DNA of 64,000 bases from Zonotrichia leucophrys gambelii (Eukaryota > Chordata > Aves > Passeriformes > Passerellidae), in assembly GCF_028769735.1 (NCBI RefSeq), contig NC_088171.1, forward strand, positions 57,691,613 to 57,755,612, given 5' to 3'. Position 1 is the stretch's first letter, and the number at the start of each line of letters is the position of its first letter. Of the stretch, positions 45,770-55,010 are shown in pieces. The notes beneath the pieces are model-generated. The model was not told the origin of the DNA. It saw nothing but the letters and a program-made list of their open reading frames with translations, and did no database searches. A program made the position numbers and the translations under genes.

Positions 45770-46663
45770 TCCAGTAAAGAAACCAAATAGGTGAGTATAG
45801 ATTAGTACGAGATTTGAAAGCAATAAATAAAACAACAAAGGACATTTATCCAGTGGTAACAAATCCCTACAACATTGCTGACATCCATAAAAGAGATCCA
45901 AAAAAGATAAATGGTTTACTGTAATCGATTTAAAAGATGCCTTTTCTGCATACCCTTTGACAAAAAGTAGGAAACTGTTTACCTTTGAGTGGAAAACTGA
46001 GGGAACAGAAGAAAGACCCAGCTCACCCAGACACGACAAGAACTCGCCGACCCTATTTGGAAACTAACTGGCAAAGGAACTGGAGATTTGGACCAAAAAT
46101 GGGCAAGTACCAAGAGACCAATACTTATTGTTGCAGTATGTTGATTATATACTAATAGCTACAGAAGAAAAAGCAACCTGTATAAAGGTAACCATAGAGA
46201 TTTTAAATTCACTGGGAATGGGAGGTTACAAAGTATCCAGAGGAAAGGCACAAATTGCTCAACAGACTGTGATATACCTGGGATGTGAAATTTCACAAGG
46301 GCAACAAAAACTAGGTACTAATCGTATCCAAGCTATTTGTGCTATTCCAGAGCCCCAAATTTACATGAGCTGCAAGTCTTCCTTGGGATGATAGGATGGT
46401 GTTGCCTGTGGATCATGGACTATGGACTGATTGCGAAACCCCTGTATGAAGCCCAGAAGACACAGCGATTCACCTGGGGCAAACCACAGAAAGAAGCTTT
46501 CCTAAAATTAAAGGAAGCAATGGCAACTGCTCCAGCATTAGGGTTACTTGATCTGTCTAAAGATTTTCAGCTGTTTGTACATGAAAGGCTGTGCCTAGCA
46601 CTAGGAGTCCTGACCCAAGGTCTGGGAAGCTGGAAAAGGCTGGTGGGCTACTTTTCCAAATAA
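45770..46663 (+). pseudogene. Provirus B reverse transcriptase remnant
   Basis: Successive frames show RDLKAINKTTKD, WFTVIDLKDAFSAYPL (about 45,915), LFTFEWK, then the catalytic loop at 46,128 reading QYVDYILIATEE: the YVDD box is YVDY. After it come YLGCEISQGQQKLG, VFLGMIGWCCLWIMDYG and a connection-domain segment LFVHERLCLALGVLTQGLGSWKR (ends 46,663). The LPQG loop region is scrambled. RNase H is missing, with a jump straight to the integrase. Confidence 0.85.
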
Positions 46664-46751
46664 CTTGTGATATCTGCTTGAAAAACAACCCAGTGGCTAG
46701 GCGACAGGCACAGCTAGGAAGAATTCAGATAGGAATAGAGCCAGGAGACGA

Positions 46752-47525
46752 TTGGCAGGTAGGTTTGTAGAACTGCCAAGAACTCGAGGATACACATACC
46801 TGTTAGTGGGGGTTGACACATTCTCTGGGTGGCCAGAAGCCCTTCCCTATCACATGAACCAAGCAAAGGAAACAGTTAAGTGGTTACTACAGGAGATTAT
46901 TCCCAGATTCAGGGTACCCTTAGGGGTATCATCAGATAGGGGACCTCATTTCATAGCTACAGTAGTAAGAGAGGTAAGTAGATTGCTGGGGATAACTTGG
47001 GGCTGCCACACACCATGGAGACCCCAGTCAAGTGGACAGGTAGAGAGGATGAATCAGACACTGAAAAGGCAAATCAGTAAAATATGCCAAGAAGCCAAAT
47101 TGCAGTGGCCCCAGGCTTTGCCAGTAGCACTGTTGAGGATTCGGATAAAGCCTAGGAGTGGGATGTCAGTCAGTCCTTATGAGATATTGTATGGAAACCA
47201 TATGAATCTCCTGAGCCTAACCCTACACATCACAGGAAAGCAGGAAGTGTATAATTATGTTCTGTCTCTTGGGAAAACTTTTGCTCGGCTCCGGAGCATC
47301 CTCATGTGGAATAGACCACTGACTCTTGAGAACCCAGTTCATAACATACATCCAGGAGACGAGGTGTACATCAAGAACTGTAATGAAGAACCGCTGAAAG
47401 AAAAGTGGAGTGGACCCCATCAGGTACTACTGACCACCTTTACAGCAGCCAAAGTAGCCGGCGTGGACCCCTGGATTCACTATATCCAAGTGAAGAAAGT
47501 CCATCCTGGATCACGGACTGTGTGA
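46752..47525 (+). pseudogene. Provirus B integrase: catalytic core and C-terminal domain
   Basis: A 257-codon open frame. The core has VGVDTFSGWPEA, VSSDRGPHF and SSGQVERMNQTLK, so the D, D(35)E triad is present. The C-terminal domain has HPGDEVYIKN and WSGPHQVLLTTFTAAKVAGVDPWIHY, typical of gammaretroviruses with a GPY/F-like module. The N-terminal HHCC zinc domain is deleted (join near 46,690-46,750). The longest open frame in provirus B. Without the zinc domain and an upstream Gag-Pol frame it is not expected to work. Confidence 0.87.
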
Positions 47526-47554
47526 ACTGTGGACCTAACAAGGCTGCAGATAAG

Positions 47555-49320
47555 ATGTGTTTAATTATGCTATCAGTAATTGTGCTAACATTATGGTCAT
47601 TAATGTCTTTGGGATGTGGAATGCAAAATGATCAACTAACTACTCTTCATTCTAGAATGAAGAGAGAGGTACAAACAGAAACACAGGTGATAAAAGTTTC
47701 TAATGCCGTTCGGGCTGAGAATGTAATGATTGGATTAGTCAAAGATTTTGCCAAAATGCAAAACACCAGTAGAATAACTGCCTGACTGCCAATACCAAAG
47801 ACAGCAGGAGACCCAGCATATTGGGGAATAATAACATCAAAACTACCTGAAATACAAAAAAACAAAACAATTACATGTAAACAGGTACCCGAATCAAGGC
47901 AAGTAATCAGGGAAACTTGGGAGAAAATAGGAACATGGATGAGACTCATGATGAGACCATGGATGAGCCAGAAAGACTGTATTCTAAGTGATGACATACT
48001 AGGAACCCCTGTGGGAGAGTCAGGAGGCATCACACTATATTTACCACACTATAAAAGTATTACAGAAAATGTTACAGAAACCACTCTGGTATGGAAGTGT
48101 GAGGCCAAGGATTGGAAAGATCAGTAGAGCCTTGGGACAGTGCGTGGTCTGTGAGTATTCTTCAAAGATTCCAATATATGGCAAACACCCCTTGGTGTAT
48201 TAAGTGGGAAGGCCCCGAGAATGCAACAGATCCAGCTATAACGAACACTGCCACCAGCAGTGGAACGAGGGCAGACAAAGTAAATTGATGTGGGAACTCA
48301 GCACATCACTCCGGATGTCCAGAGTTACCGAGACAACCCTTGGGGGGCTCAAAAATCCTGGAATGTTGCCAGAAGTACCTGGTGGCTTGACTTTGATCCT
48401 TCCAGGGATGTGCCACCTGTTTGAGGACATGAGAGTCATTTGGGAATGAATGGTGTAAGAATGATGTGTTTACAAAATGAAAGATACATTTTAGGGTTTT
48501 GGTACAGGGGGGTTTATGGAGACAAGATGGAAGGATCAGGGCGTGTCTTGTCCTTCTTTCTTCTTCTTCTTGTCATCCATTTTCTGTGGTGATGTTGGCA
48601 CTTTGGGATTGGTCCTTGCTGAAGGTGAACTTGCTAATATGGGTGAAAGGTATTGGGAAATAAAGGTAAATATGATGTATGTAGTTTTTAGTATAAAAAG
48701 AGATGACTGCCCAGTCGGAGGTCCGAGTGCCCTTGGCTGCCTTGCTGGTCAGACCTCTGTTGGTCTGAAAGAAAATTCTATAGATAAGAAATAATAAACA
48801 ATTTGAAGACTGAAAATCTGAAGAGTCTAGACTCGTCCTTAGAAGTGCGGGCTGTCCCAGGGCCATCCTACGCGTGTCCAGGCAGAGACAAATACCCGGA
48901 CTGGACGAATTGGTGGGCATGTAATAAAACTTATGACTGCACTTTGAATGATGTAGAGATAAAACAGATGCCACCCCTGGCAATAGCCCTACAAATTGGT
49001 TGTACTTGCAGAGGGATCAAACATAAACAAGGCAGAGTGAATTATAAAGTAATTATAGGGTGTACCAGGGTTACAGTCCGACGTCCAGGACAATTTGTAT
49101 GGGCAGCAAGTGATGGCACCTGGACAACACATCTGCCTGTCGACAGAAAAGTAAAGGAGATTACTTTAGGCCTTCCAACCTTATGCCCAATTTGGAAAAA
49201 GTCCCCATTTAATGGAAAACATGAACTTCTGCAGATAAGAACAGACGAGAAGTTCCAGACAAGGAAAATCCAGATGACACTTGGCAAGAATCCTCTAGTG
49301 GAGTGAAATTTGGGTGGGCC
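47555..49320 (+). pseudogene. Provirus B env surface-subunit remnant
   Basis: Begins at ATG 47,555 with a hydrophobic leader (MCLIMLSVIVLTLWSLMSLG), overlapping the integrase end region in another frame. Downstream pieces include an open segment at 47,939-48,127 with sequons (ENVTE) and one at 48,803-49,306 (CNKTYDCTLND, then LPTLCPIWKKS). In-frame stops break it at 47,785, 48,127 and elsewhere. It looks like a class I envelope surface part; receptor-binding features cannot be assigned. Confidence 0.7.
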
Positions 49321-49329
49321 CTAGAGTCA

Positions 49330-49830
49330 TTGCTTGGTCCTATAGCAAACTATCAGAATAGAGAGATGCTGTACAAACTTAAAGGTCAGGTAGATAGACT
49401 CACTCAGGATGGATTTAAAGAATTAAATGTACAATTACAAGCCACCACAAAAACAACTTCACAAAATTGATTAGCCCTAGATTTGTTACACCTGAAAGAA
49501 CATGGAGTATGTGAATTTTTAAAGGGACAAGTTGATCATTGCTGCATTCATATCCCATATGTAACTGCAGATGTAGAATATGGCATCAATCAGTTGAAAC
49601 AAATAGAGCATGAAGCACAAGAAGAGCAAAAGGATTTGACTACAAGCTGGTTAGGAAAAATCTTTAAAGGGTTAGGGTGGAATGTGAATTCATGGATTAA
49701 ATATATCATAGAGAGTGTGATAATCCTACAAATTGTATTCTTAGCAATTTGGTTAGTTTACAGCATCTTAAAGGGAGAGATGCAGAAGAAAATGTCCTGG
49801 AACCAGAGGATAATAAAGGCACTAACATGA
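49330..49830 (+). pseudogene. Provirus B env transmembrane subunit
   Basis: The frame open from about 49,471 to 49,830 has LALDLLHLKEHGVCEFLKG, placed like the conserved ectodomain loop of class I envelopes. It is followed by a cysteine pair (VDHCC), an extended helix (INQLKQIEHEAQEEQKDL) and a membrane anchor (SVIILQIVFLAIWLVYSIL) with a short tail. The loop spacing is C-X9-CC, where gamma-type subunits usually show C-X6-CC. Upstream the frame is broken (stop near 49,470). Confidence 0.75.
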
Positions 49831-49985
49831 GATCCGCACTCACCATCTTCTAGTTCTCCAGTTTGTGATAGCACCCATGACAACGTTTAGGTCAACCCTG
49901 GATTTGAAGAACCAAGTACGAATTGAGGAATAAAGGACTGTATCAAGTGAAAACATTTACACCTATAGTGAAGTGAAAATGCTTT

Positions 49986-49999
49986 CAAAGGGGGGAGAA
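49986..49999 (+). other. Provirus B polypurine tract
   Basis: CAAAGGGGGGAGAA directly before the 3' LTR. Confidence 0.9.
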
Positions 50000-50407
50000 T
50001 GATAGTGGAGTCCTGGAAAAAGTTAAAGATAGAATCTAAAATGTTAAGCTTTGTGTTTTCCCAGATCAACTGCACCTGCGTAAGCAGTATGATAAATGAT
50101 ATAATTGTTAGATGTGATGATTGTTTAGCAATTAAATACAATTATTATATAACCATAAGAAGAATAATGAGAAACTATGTTGGAAATTTAAAGGGGGGCT
50201 ATGCTTAGCTGAAATCTATGTATACAATAGAACAATATAAGTTTAATAATTAACATGAAAGTTATATAACGATAGAGTATAAAACCATGATCATCTCGGA
50301 TGTATGGTTGGAATTAGATTTGGGTTCTAACACCCCGATTCCCAGAGCTCTTAATAAAAGCACAGCGTATAATCACTTATGTGATTATATGTTTCTGAAT
50401 GCTGACA
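50000..50407 (+). repeat. Provirus B 3' LTR
   Basis: 408 bp, TATAAA at 50,278-50,283 and AATAAA at 50,353-50,358. Only two differences from the 5' LTR (GAGTCCTGG and GATTATATG). Unexpectedly, the next 30 bp copy the sequence that follows the 5' LTR, including the PBS-like site. Confidence 0.92.
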
Positions 50408-50439
50408 TTTTGGCGACCCCAGATGGACCCCTTGTGCGG

Positions 50440-50813
50440 TGGCAGAGTGGAGAGGACGGAGGAGGACACCCAGAAATTTCTGGCTGGGGTTCAGGTAACG
50501 AAGCCCTCACAAGCTGCATGACCGGTGACAGATATGTTGGCATTATATAATCATGGGGAGGGGGATATATCAGGGGGACGTAATCTTGTGGTGAGGGATA
50601 TATTTTGCGAACAACTTCTGTGTCCCTCAGGGGTACGGCAGTGCCAAGGGAAAGCCACCAGCAGCCCCCTCAGCCTCCTCACCTTCCGGCGTATCAGTGT
50701 CCAGAGACGGATCGTCCACATCTTCTGAGTCCACCGCATCTGTTTCGCCCTCCCCAGGTGTACTGTTTTGTAATGCTTTAAAAAGAGTGCCCCACATAAC
50801 AGATAATTCAAAT
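50440..50813 (-). pseudogene. Element D gag, middle part (minus strand)
   Basis: On the minus strand this continues matrix with LSVMWGTLFKALQN, matching TWESLFEALKEW of provirus C. An acidic linker (TDAVDSEDVDDPSLDTDTPE) follows. After a frame change comes KIYPSPQDYVPLIYPPPHDY, a spacer with a PPxxY-like late motif. It is separated from the matrix start by the solo LTR at 50,819-51,378 and from capsid by provirus B. Confidence 0.82.
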
Positions 50814-51383
50814 GTGTCTGTAAGAGACAACTGCACACTTTGAACATTTAAAAAGGTTTATTAAACCTTGACAAAAATACAACAAAAGGACTACATAAGG
50901 AAAAAGTCACAGTGCTGGGAACTGCCCTCGTGGGTACCACATGGCTGGTTCATCTTCAAGATGGGTGTTCAGTTATTTATACCCCTGGGGATTGCATAAA
51001 CCAGCCCTGGCCCCTTCCAAAGTCTATCAGTCAGCTCTTCTTTGCCATTTACTGATGGAGACTGCTTTCTTGTAACTTGATTGTGGATCAGGTGTTGCCA
51101 TGCCCCACTCCCTGAAATAGCAACAAGCATTTCTATTCCCAACTGCCCCATGCAAGTGCAAGGAACTCATGCCCGCCTTTTTACCTGTCCTAGACAACCG
51201 AGGCTGTCTGATGGCAATAAAAAGGGGAGGGGGGGGAGGGAGCTATGGGGAGAACAGAGGGCACCTAAACTATAGTAACATAACTATATAACTATACATC
51301 ACTAAAGTTTTCTTAATATTCACACAATAGTTATCCCTTAATTGCAAGAGCCAATTATCTCATTATCCATCTATAACAATGTC
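50814..51383 (-). repeat. Solo LTR inserted in element D matrix region
   Basis: The LTR proper is 50,819-51,378 (560 bp), minus strand, TGTTATAG...CTCTTACA. TATA box at plus 50,973-50,981 and polyadenylation signal at plus 50,857-50,862. It is flanked by GTGTC (50,814-50,818) and ATGTC (51,379-51,383), a 5-bp duplication with one mismatch. Leaving it out aligns the interrupted gag with provirus C gag without a gap. A G-rich run (G4-A-G9-A-G3) lies at 51,224-51,240. Its family is unknown to me. Confidence 0.82.
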
Positions 51384-51692
51384 CTTATCTCCACTGGAGA
51401 TTTCTTGCATTTCTTGCCAGAGCTGGTTTCCTAGCATCTGCCAAGTGTCTAAACTAAAAGCAGTCCCAGCGTCCACTGAAAATCCAGGAGCCTTTGCCCA
51501 GCAAAGCAGGACGTGCATGGAGTGATCCGATACAGCGACTTTTATGCATGGCAATGCGTCCTTCCACACAGAAAGCATGATTTGTTCCTCTGTAGAGGTT
51601 TGATTCATCATCTCGAAGGGAATATCTTCCCAGCAGTCTGTATAAGCAGTGGTTTGGGCCAGAACACAAACTCTCGCTTGCTGGGGACCCAT
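51384..51692 (-). pseudogene. Element D gag, 5' part: matrix (minus strand)
   Basis: Starts at ATG 51,692 (MGPQQ, Gly2). From about residue 29, STEEQIMLSVWKDAL and AGTAFSLDTWQMLGNQLWQEMQ match SKEEENVLATWKVLL and DTAFSVKAWKKVEDRLWEVI of provirus C matrix. It runs to GDKDI, where the solo LTR interrupts it. This orients element D on the minus strand, opposite to provirus C. Confidence 0.85.
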
Positions 51693-51745
51693 CCTAGTAG
51701 TCTGTCTCCACTACTGTAATATATGTTGGGAAATAATTCATGCTA

Positions 51746-52070
51746 TGTGGAAGGGGCTAACAGCAGACCTGTTAGCTAAAGGAGTGAGAAGAAGCTGAGA
51801 AGCAGCTCTCTCCAAGGCTGTAACCAAGAAGACCGAGAGAAGAAAAGTAAGAGAACCTTGCAGCTGGACAAAGTATTTTTAGAAAGTTACTTGAAGTCAC
51901 TATAACTTTTCGCCAATAGTGTTATGTTGACTTATTGTGGCCAATAGTTAGGGTAGAAGAAGCATAAACAATTGGAAAATGTATAAAAGGTCAGTCATGT
52001 TCAATAATAAAGGGTTGCCAACTGAGACTGCTTTTGGTCTCTGCTCTGTGTTGTGACCACTTTCACAACA
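51746..52070 (+). repeat. Provirus C 5' LTR
   Basis: Starts TGTGGAAGGGGCTAACAGC. TATAAA at 51,982-51,987 and AATAAA at 52,006-52,011 are unusually close (about 20 bp), so R is very short or the signal lies in U3. The exact 3' end is blurred: the last 15 bp differ from those of the 3' LTR. Confidence 0.88.
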
Positions 52071-52075
52071 AAATC

Positions 52076-52094
52076 TGTTGATCCCCGACGTGAT
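52076..52094 (+). other. Provirus C primer-binding site, tRNA-Trp-like
   Basis: TGTTGATCCCCGACGTGAT matches the tryptophan-tRNA PBS of avian leukosis-type viruses, apart from one substitution and one inserted T. Confidence 0.8.
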
Positions 52095-52277
52095 AAGAAC
52101 ATAGTTGGCAGGGGCCCATATGGTCTCCTAGCAATTGGCAACCGTGACCCACTGGGACGTAGTGGGGGAGGTGGCATTGGTGCAGCTGAGAGTGGCAGGT
52201 GGAAGACACAGGAAGGTCCAGACCTGATTTCCTCCTATGAAGACACCTGGAAGTAGGTGAGCCACCAACTAGTAAGA

Positions 52278-52900
52278 ATGGGACATAATTTATCTAAAGA
52301 GGAAGAAAATGTTTTGGCTACATGGAAAGTTTTGTTACGAAATAAGGGAATATTTCAGACTATGCCCTTTGTAATATATTGCTGCGGGCTAAGATACAGA
52401 ATTTTGGCACTGATCCTGACACAGCATTTAGTGTTAAGGCATGGAAAAAAGTCGAGGACAGACTGTGGGAAGTCATCCGAGCGGGAGATAAAACGGTTGT
52501 CAATCTAGCAGTTACTTGGGAATCGCTCTTTGAGGCATTAAAGGAATGGAAAACAGAGCGAGAACAAGCAGAGCAGGATGCAGACAAAGAGTTGGGGCTG
52601 ATAACAGAACCTGACGGGGGGGATGAGGCAGAGGGGCCTCTGATGGGGAACTTGGTAAATCTATGCTTGAAGAAAGTCCAGGTGCCATGCAAGTTACCTG
52701 GCAAGCTGCCGACGCTTCTGGGAAAGCTGCAAAGGCTTCTGGGAAGGCTGCCAAAACTTCTGGGCAACCTGCCACAGCATCTTCTTATCAGACCCCTAAA
52801 GCTCTTTATCACACATCTACGCAGCAGCTCGCAATGGTGCCTGTATATATTACGCTGCTACGCCAGTTAGCTGAAATGTCTAGCAGAGAGAGAAACCCAA
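52278..52900 (+). pseudogene. Provirus C gag 5' part: matrix and repeat-containing linker
   Basis: ATG at 52,278 (MGHNLSKEEENVLATW) gives a Gly2 matrix start. The frame is open from a GTG slightly upstream, which I reject. A frameshift near 52,375 moves matrix into the next frame (RAKIQNFGTDPDTAFSVKAWKK). That frame continues through an acidic linker to about 52,650. A 21-bp unit repeated four times (52,700-52,782) follows. In one frame it gives AlaSerGlyLysAlaAlaLys-type repeats, in another Leu-Gly-Lys-Leu repeats. The first fits better with the SerTyrGlnThrProLys continuation toward capsid. Confidence 0.8.
52700..52782 (+). repeat. Four tandem 21-bp units inside provirus C gag
   Basis: Units begin GG(C/G)(A)A(A/G)(C/G)CTGC and end in (G/A)C(A)(T)TCT at 52,700, 52,720, 52,741 and 52,762. 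Being a multiple of three (apart from the first, 20 bp), the expansion keeps frame and adds a Lys/Ala-rich segment. Confidence 0.85.
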
Positions 52901-53036
52901 CCATCTGCCCCGCCCGCTTCCCTCTGCTCTGGTCCAGCCGTCTGCTGCCCCACTCCCCTCTGAGCTGCCTGAACAACCTGCAAGGCCGTATCTTCCGTTA
53001 CCTGACAGTGACAGCAACAGCAAATCAAGTGATGAG

Positions 53037-54353
53037 TTGCCCACTGTAACACCTGGGTTGGGGCAAGGAACTCTGGTCACTTTACCTCCTAAGAGCTCTA
53101 GCCTTACTGTCTCATGGACTTTGCCTCCACGTCAAGTAACTGTGATTCCTCGACACCCTCAGGAGTTTTGGGAATTTGTTAGGAGGAAAGCAGTTGAAGA
53201 AAAGAATTCGGACATCACAGAAAGGTTAGGTGCTCCAAGAGTACCTCAGGAGAACAGTGCCAATGCAAATGTTGCTTGTGATAACCCTATGGCTTTTCCA
53301 GTTTTTAAAGCAGCTCATGGAACAGGGCAGGATGACAGTCATCATGTCTTTGCCTGAGGAGTTGTGCAAGATCTCCAGTCAAAAGTGGCTCAGTATGGTA
53401 TTAATTCCTCACAGGTAATGCAATTAATAGGTGTAATTAATGCAGATCTGCTTGCACATTATGACATCACGCATCTTGCTACAATTCTATTCCAGCTAGT
53501 ACAATATGGTGTATTTCAAGAAAATTGGAGGCAAGTGTCTGAGCGCACCGCTTCAACAAATATGCAGTGGCCTCAACATGACCCTCGTCATGCTGTGGGT
53601 GTTGATGCCCTACTGGACACTGGGCCTTTTGCCAATCCAGATTTACAGGCAAGGTGGGATCCTTCGATTTTAGCACAAGCTCAGCAAATTGGCATGAGTG
53701 ACTTAACTAAAACAATGGAAATGGCAGCTCCAAAACAGAAATATGTCACTACACAACAAGGGATGAGAGAACCATTTTTGCAATTTGCAGAAAAACTTGC
53801 TGCAGCTATTGAGAAACAGGTAGATGATGAAAGTTTGCGAGACAAATTGTGTATACAATTGGCTAAAGAAAATGCAAACCCAGACTGCAGAAAGATTATT
53901 GACACTTTGCCTGGGGAACCCACCTTGTCTGAAATGGTTACTGCTTGCTCGAAGGTTGGTTCAGTTGAGCATAAAATGGCAGTTCTTGCTGCAGTGCTAA
54001 GACTTTCAGCGAAATGTTATAATTGTGGACAACAAGGGCATGTAAGGTCACAGTGTACTGTCCAGAAAACAACATTTAAGCCAAGTGCAGGCAGCGATGT
54101 TGTATGCAATCATTGTGCTAAACCTGGGCACTATGTTAAACAATGCAGGAGTAAATATCATGCAATTGGTCAGCTATTGCCGGGAAATCCAAAGGGGAGC
54201 ACGAAGGGGCACGTGAGGAAACAAATACCCCAACAACCACCACAACAGCAAATGCCGGCCTTCCCAGCACTGCAAAGCTACCCATTTGCGAACAACACTC
54301 AGGGGCAACAAGCGGGTATGCAGGGATTGATATACCCACCGCTGACACAGTAA
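53037..54353 (+). pseudogene. gag: Provirus C gag 3' part: capsid and two-knuckle nucleocapsid
   Basis: Two collinear frames. 53,037-53,357 carries WTLPPRQVTVIPRHPQEFWE and the capsid N-terminus and ends at a TGA. From 53,358 the same reading frame continues (329 codons from 53,364). It has VAQYGINSSQVMQLIGV, LLAHYDITHLATILF and the major homology region QQGMREPFLQFAEKLAAAI near residue 133. Two CCHC knuckles follow: CYNCGQQGHVRSQC (about 220) and CNHCAKPGHYVKQC (about 248). It ends in a Gln/Pro-rich tail. Two knuckles and this capsid are class II features. The single TGA in front of GVVQDL is the main defect here. Confidence 0.92.
54182..54188 (+). promoter_or_regulatory. Candidate -1 frameshift heptamer for gag-pro
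   Basis: GGGAAAT is phased as G GGA AAT in the gag frame, the X XXY YYZ arrangement. From it, the -1 frame is open without a stop through the end of gag (54,353) into the dUTPase start (SGYAGIDIP near 54,311). A downstream pseudoknot was not modelled. Confidence 0.65.
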
Positions 54354-54990
54354 CCGTTCTAACAAAAGAAACATGTAAAGTGCCCCTCAATGCCTATGGT
54401 CCGATAGGACATTTTTGATAGGGAGATCAAGTACCACACTTAGAGGTATTCATGCACATCTAGGGCTTATTGATACTGATTATTCAGGGCAGATTCATGC
54501 TATGCTATCCATTGATGACCCTCCTGTCACTATTCAGAAAGGAACTTTCATTGCTCAAATTGTACCTTTTGTGAGTTCTGTTCCAAATACAGTGGACCGA
54601 AGTCGCGGCACGGGAAGTTTTGGATGGACAGGAGTACCTCAAGTGTTCTGGACTGAGAAAGTAACAGAGAGCCGTCCAGAAAAGACATGCACTCTCACCG
54701 CCAGTGGATGTCATCCAGGAACTATATCAGTAACAGATTTGATTGACAGTGGAGCAAATGTCACAATACTCTCTCTCTCTCTTTGCTGGCTTTAATTGTG
54801 GCCTCTCCCTCACACAAGTTTTGGACTTCTGGGGTTGGGTGGTGCTACAACAGGTGGCCTGTCAGCCATTGTAATTAATGTGAAATATCCTGATGGCCAA
54901 CAAGCTAACATCAGACCCTATGTTGCGAATGCTCCTCAAAGTTTGTGGGGACGAGATTGCTTATCTCAATGGGGTGACAAAATTACTACG
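54190..54990 (+). pseudogene. Provirus C pro frame: dUTPase and aspartic protease
   Basis: In the -1 frame to gag, AGIDIPTADT (54,320) is dUTPase motif 1. A TGA TAG pair and frame change at about 54,415 interrupt it. Motifs 2-5 then follow: IGRSST, GLIDTDYSG, KGTFIAQIVPF and RGTGSFGWTG (about 54,415-54,630). Protease continues with LIDSGANVTILS near 54,745, whose Asp-Ser-Gly is the active-site triad of class II proteases. A CT-rich run then shifts the frame. The rest (YVANAPQSLWGRDCLSQWG near 54,925) matches the C-terminal GRD segment of retroviral proteases. The dUTPase-protease fusion order is typical of betaretroviruses. Confidence 0.88.
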
Positions 54991-55010
54991 CATTTTTAAC
55001 AGGGGCCACT

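Larger units (their letters stand above)
44029..50453 (+). mobile_element. Provirus B: class I ERV with near-identical LTRs and decayed body, inserted in element D gag
   Basis: Plus-strand provirus with LTRs at 44,035-44,442 and 50,000-50,407 that differ at only two positions by eye. Order: LTR, PBS-like site, gag remnant, RT remnant, integrase, env, polypurine tract, LTR. The integrase and RT are gamma-like. The body has lost capsid, protease, RNase H and the integrase zinc domain, and has many stops. It splits the minus-strand gag of element D. TGGAGA occurs at 44,029-44,034 and 50,448-50,453 and may be the target duplication. However, similarity between the LTR copies runs about 30 bp past the LTR end, so the right boundary is not settled. 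Confidence 0.88.
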
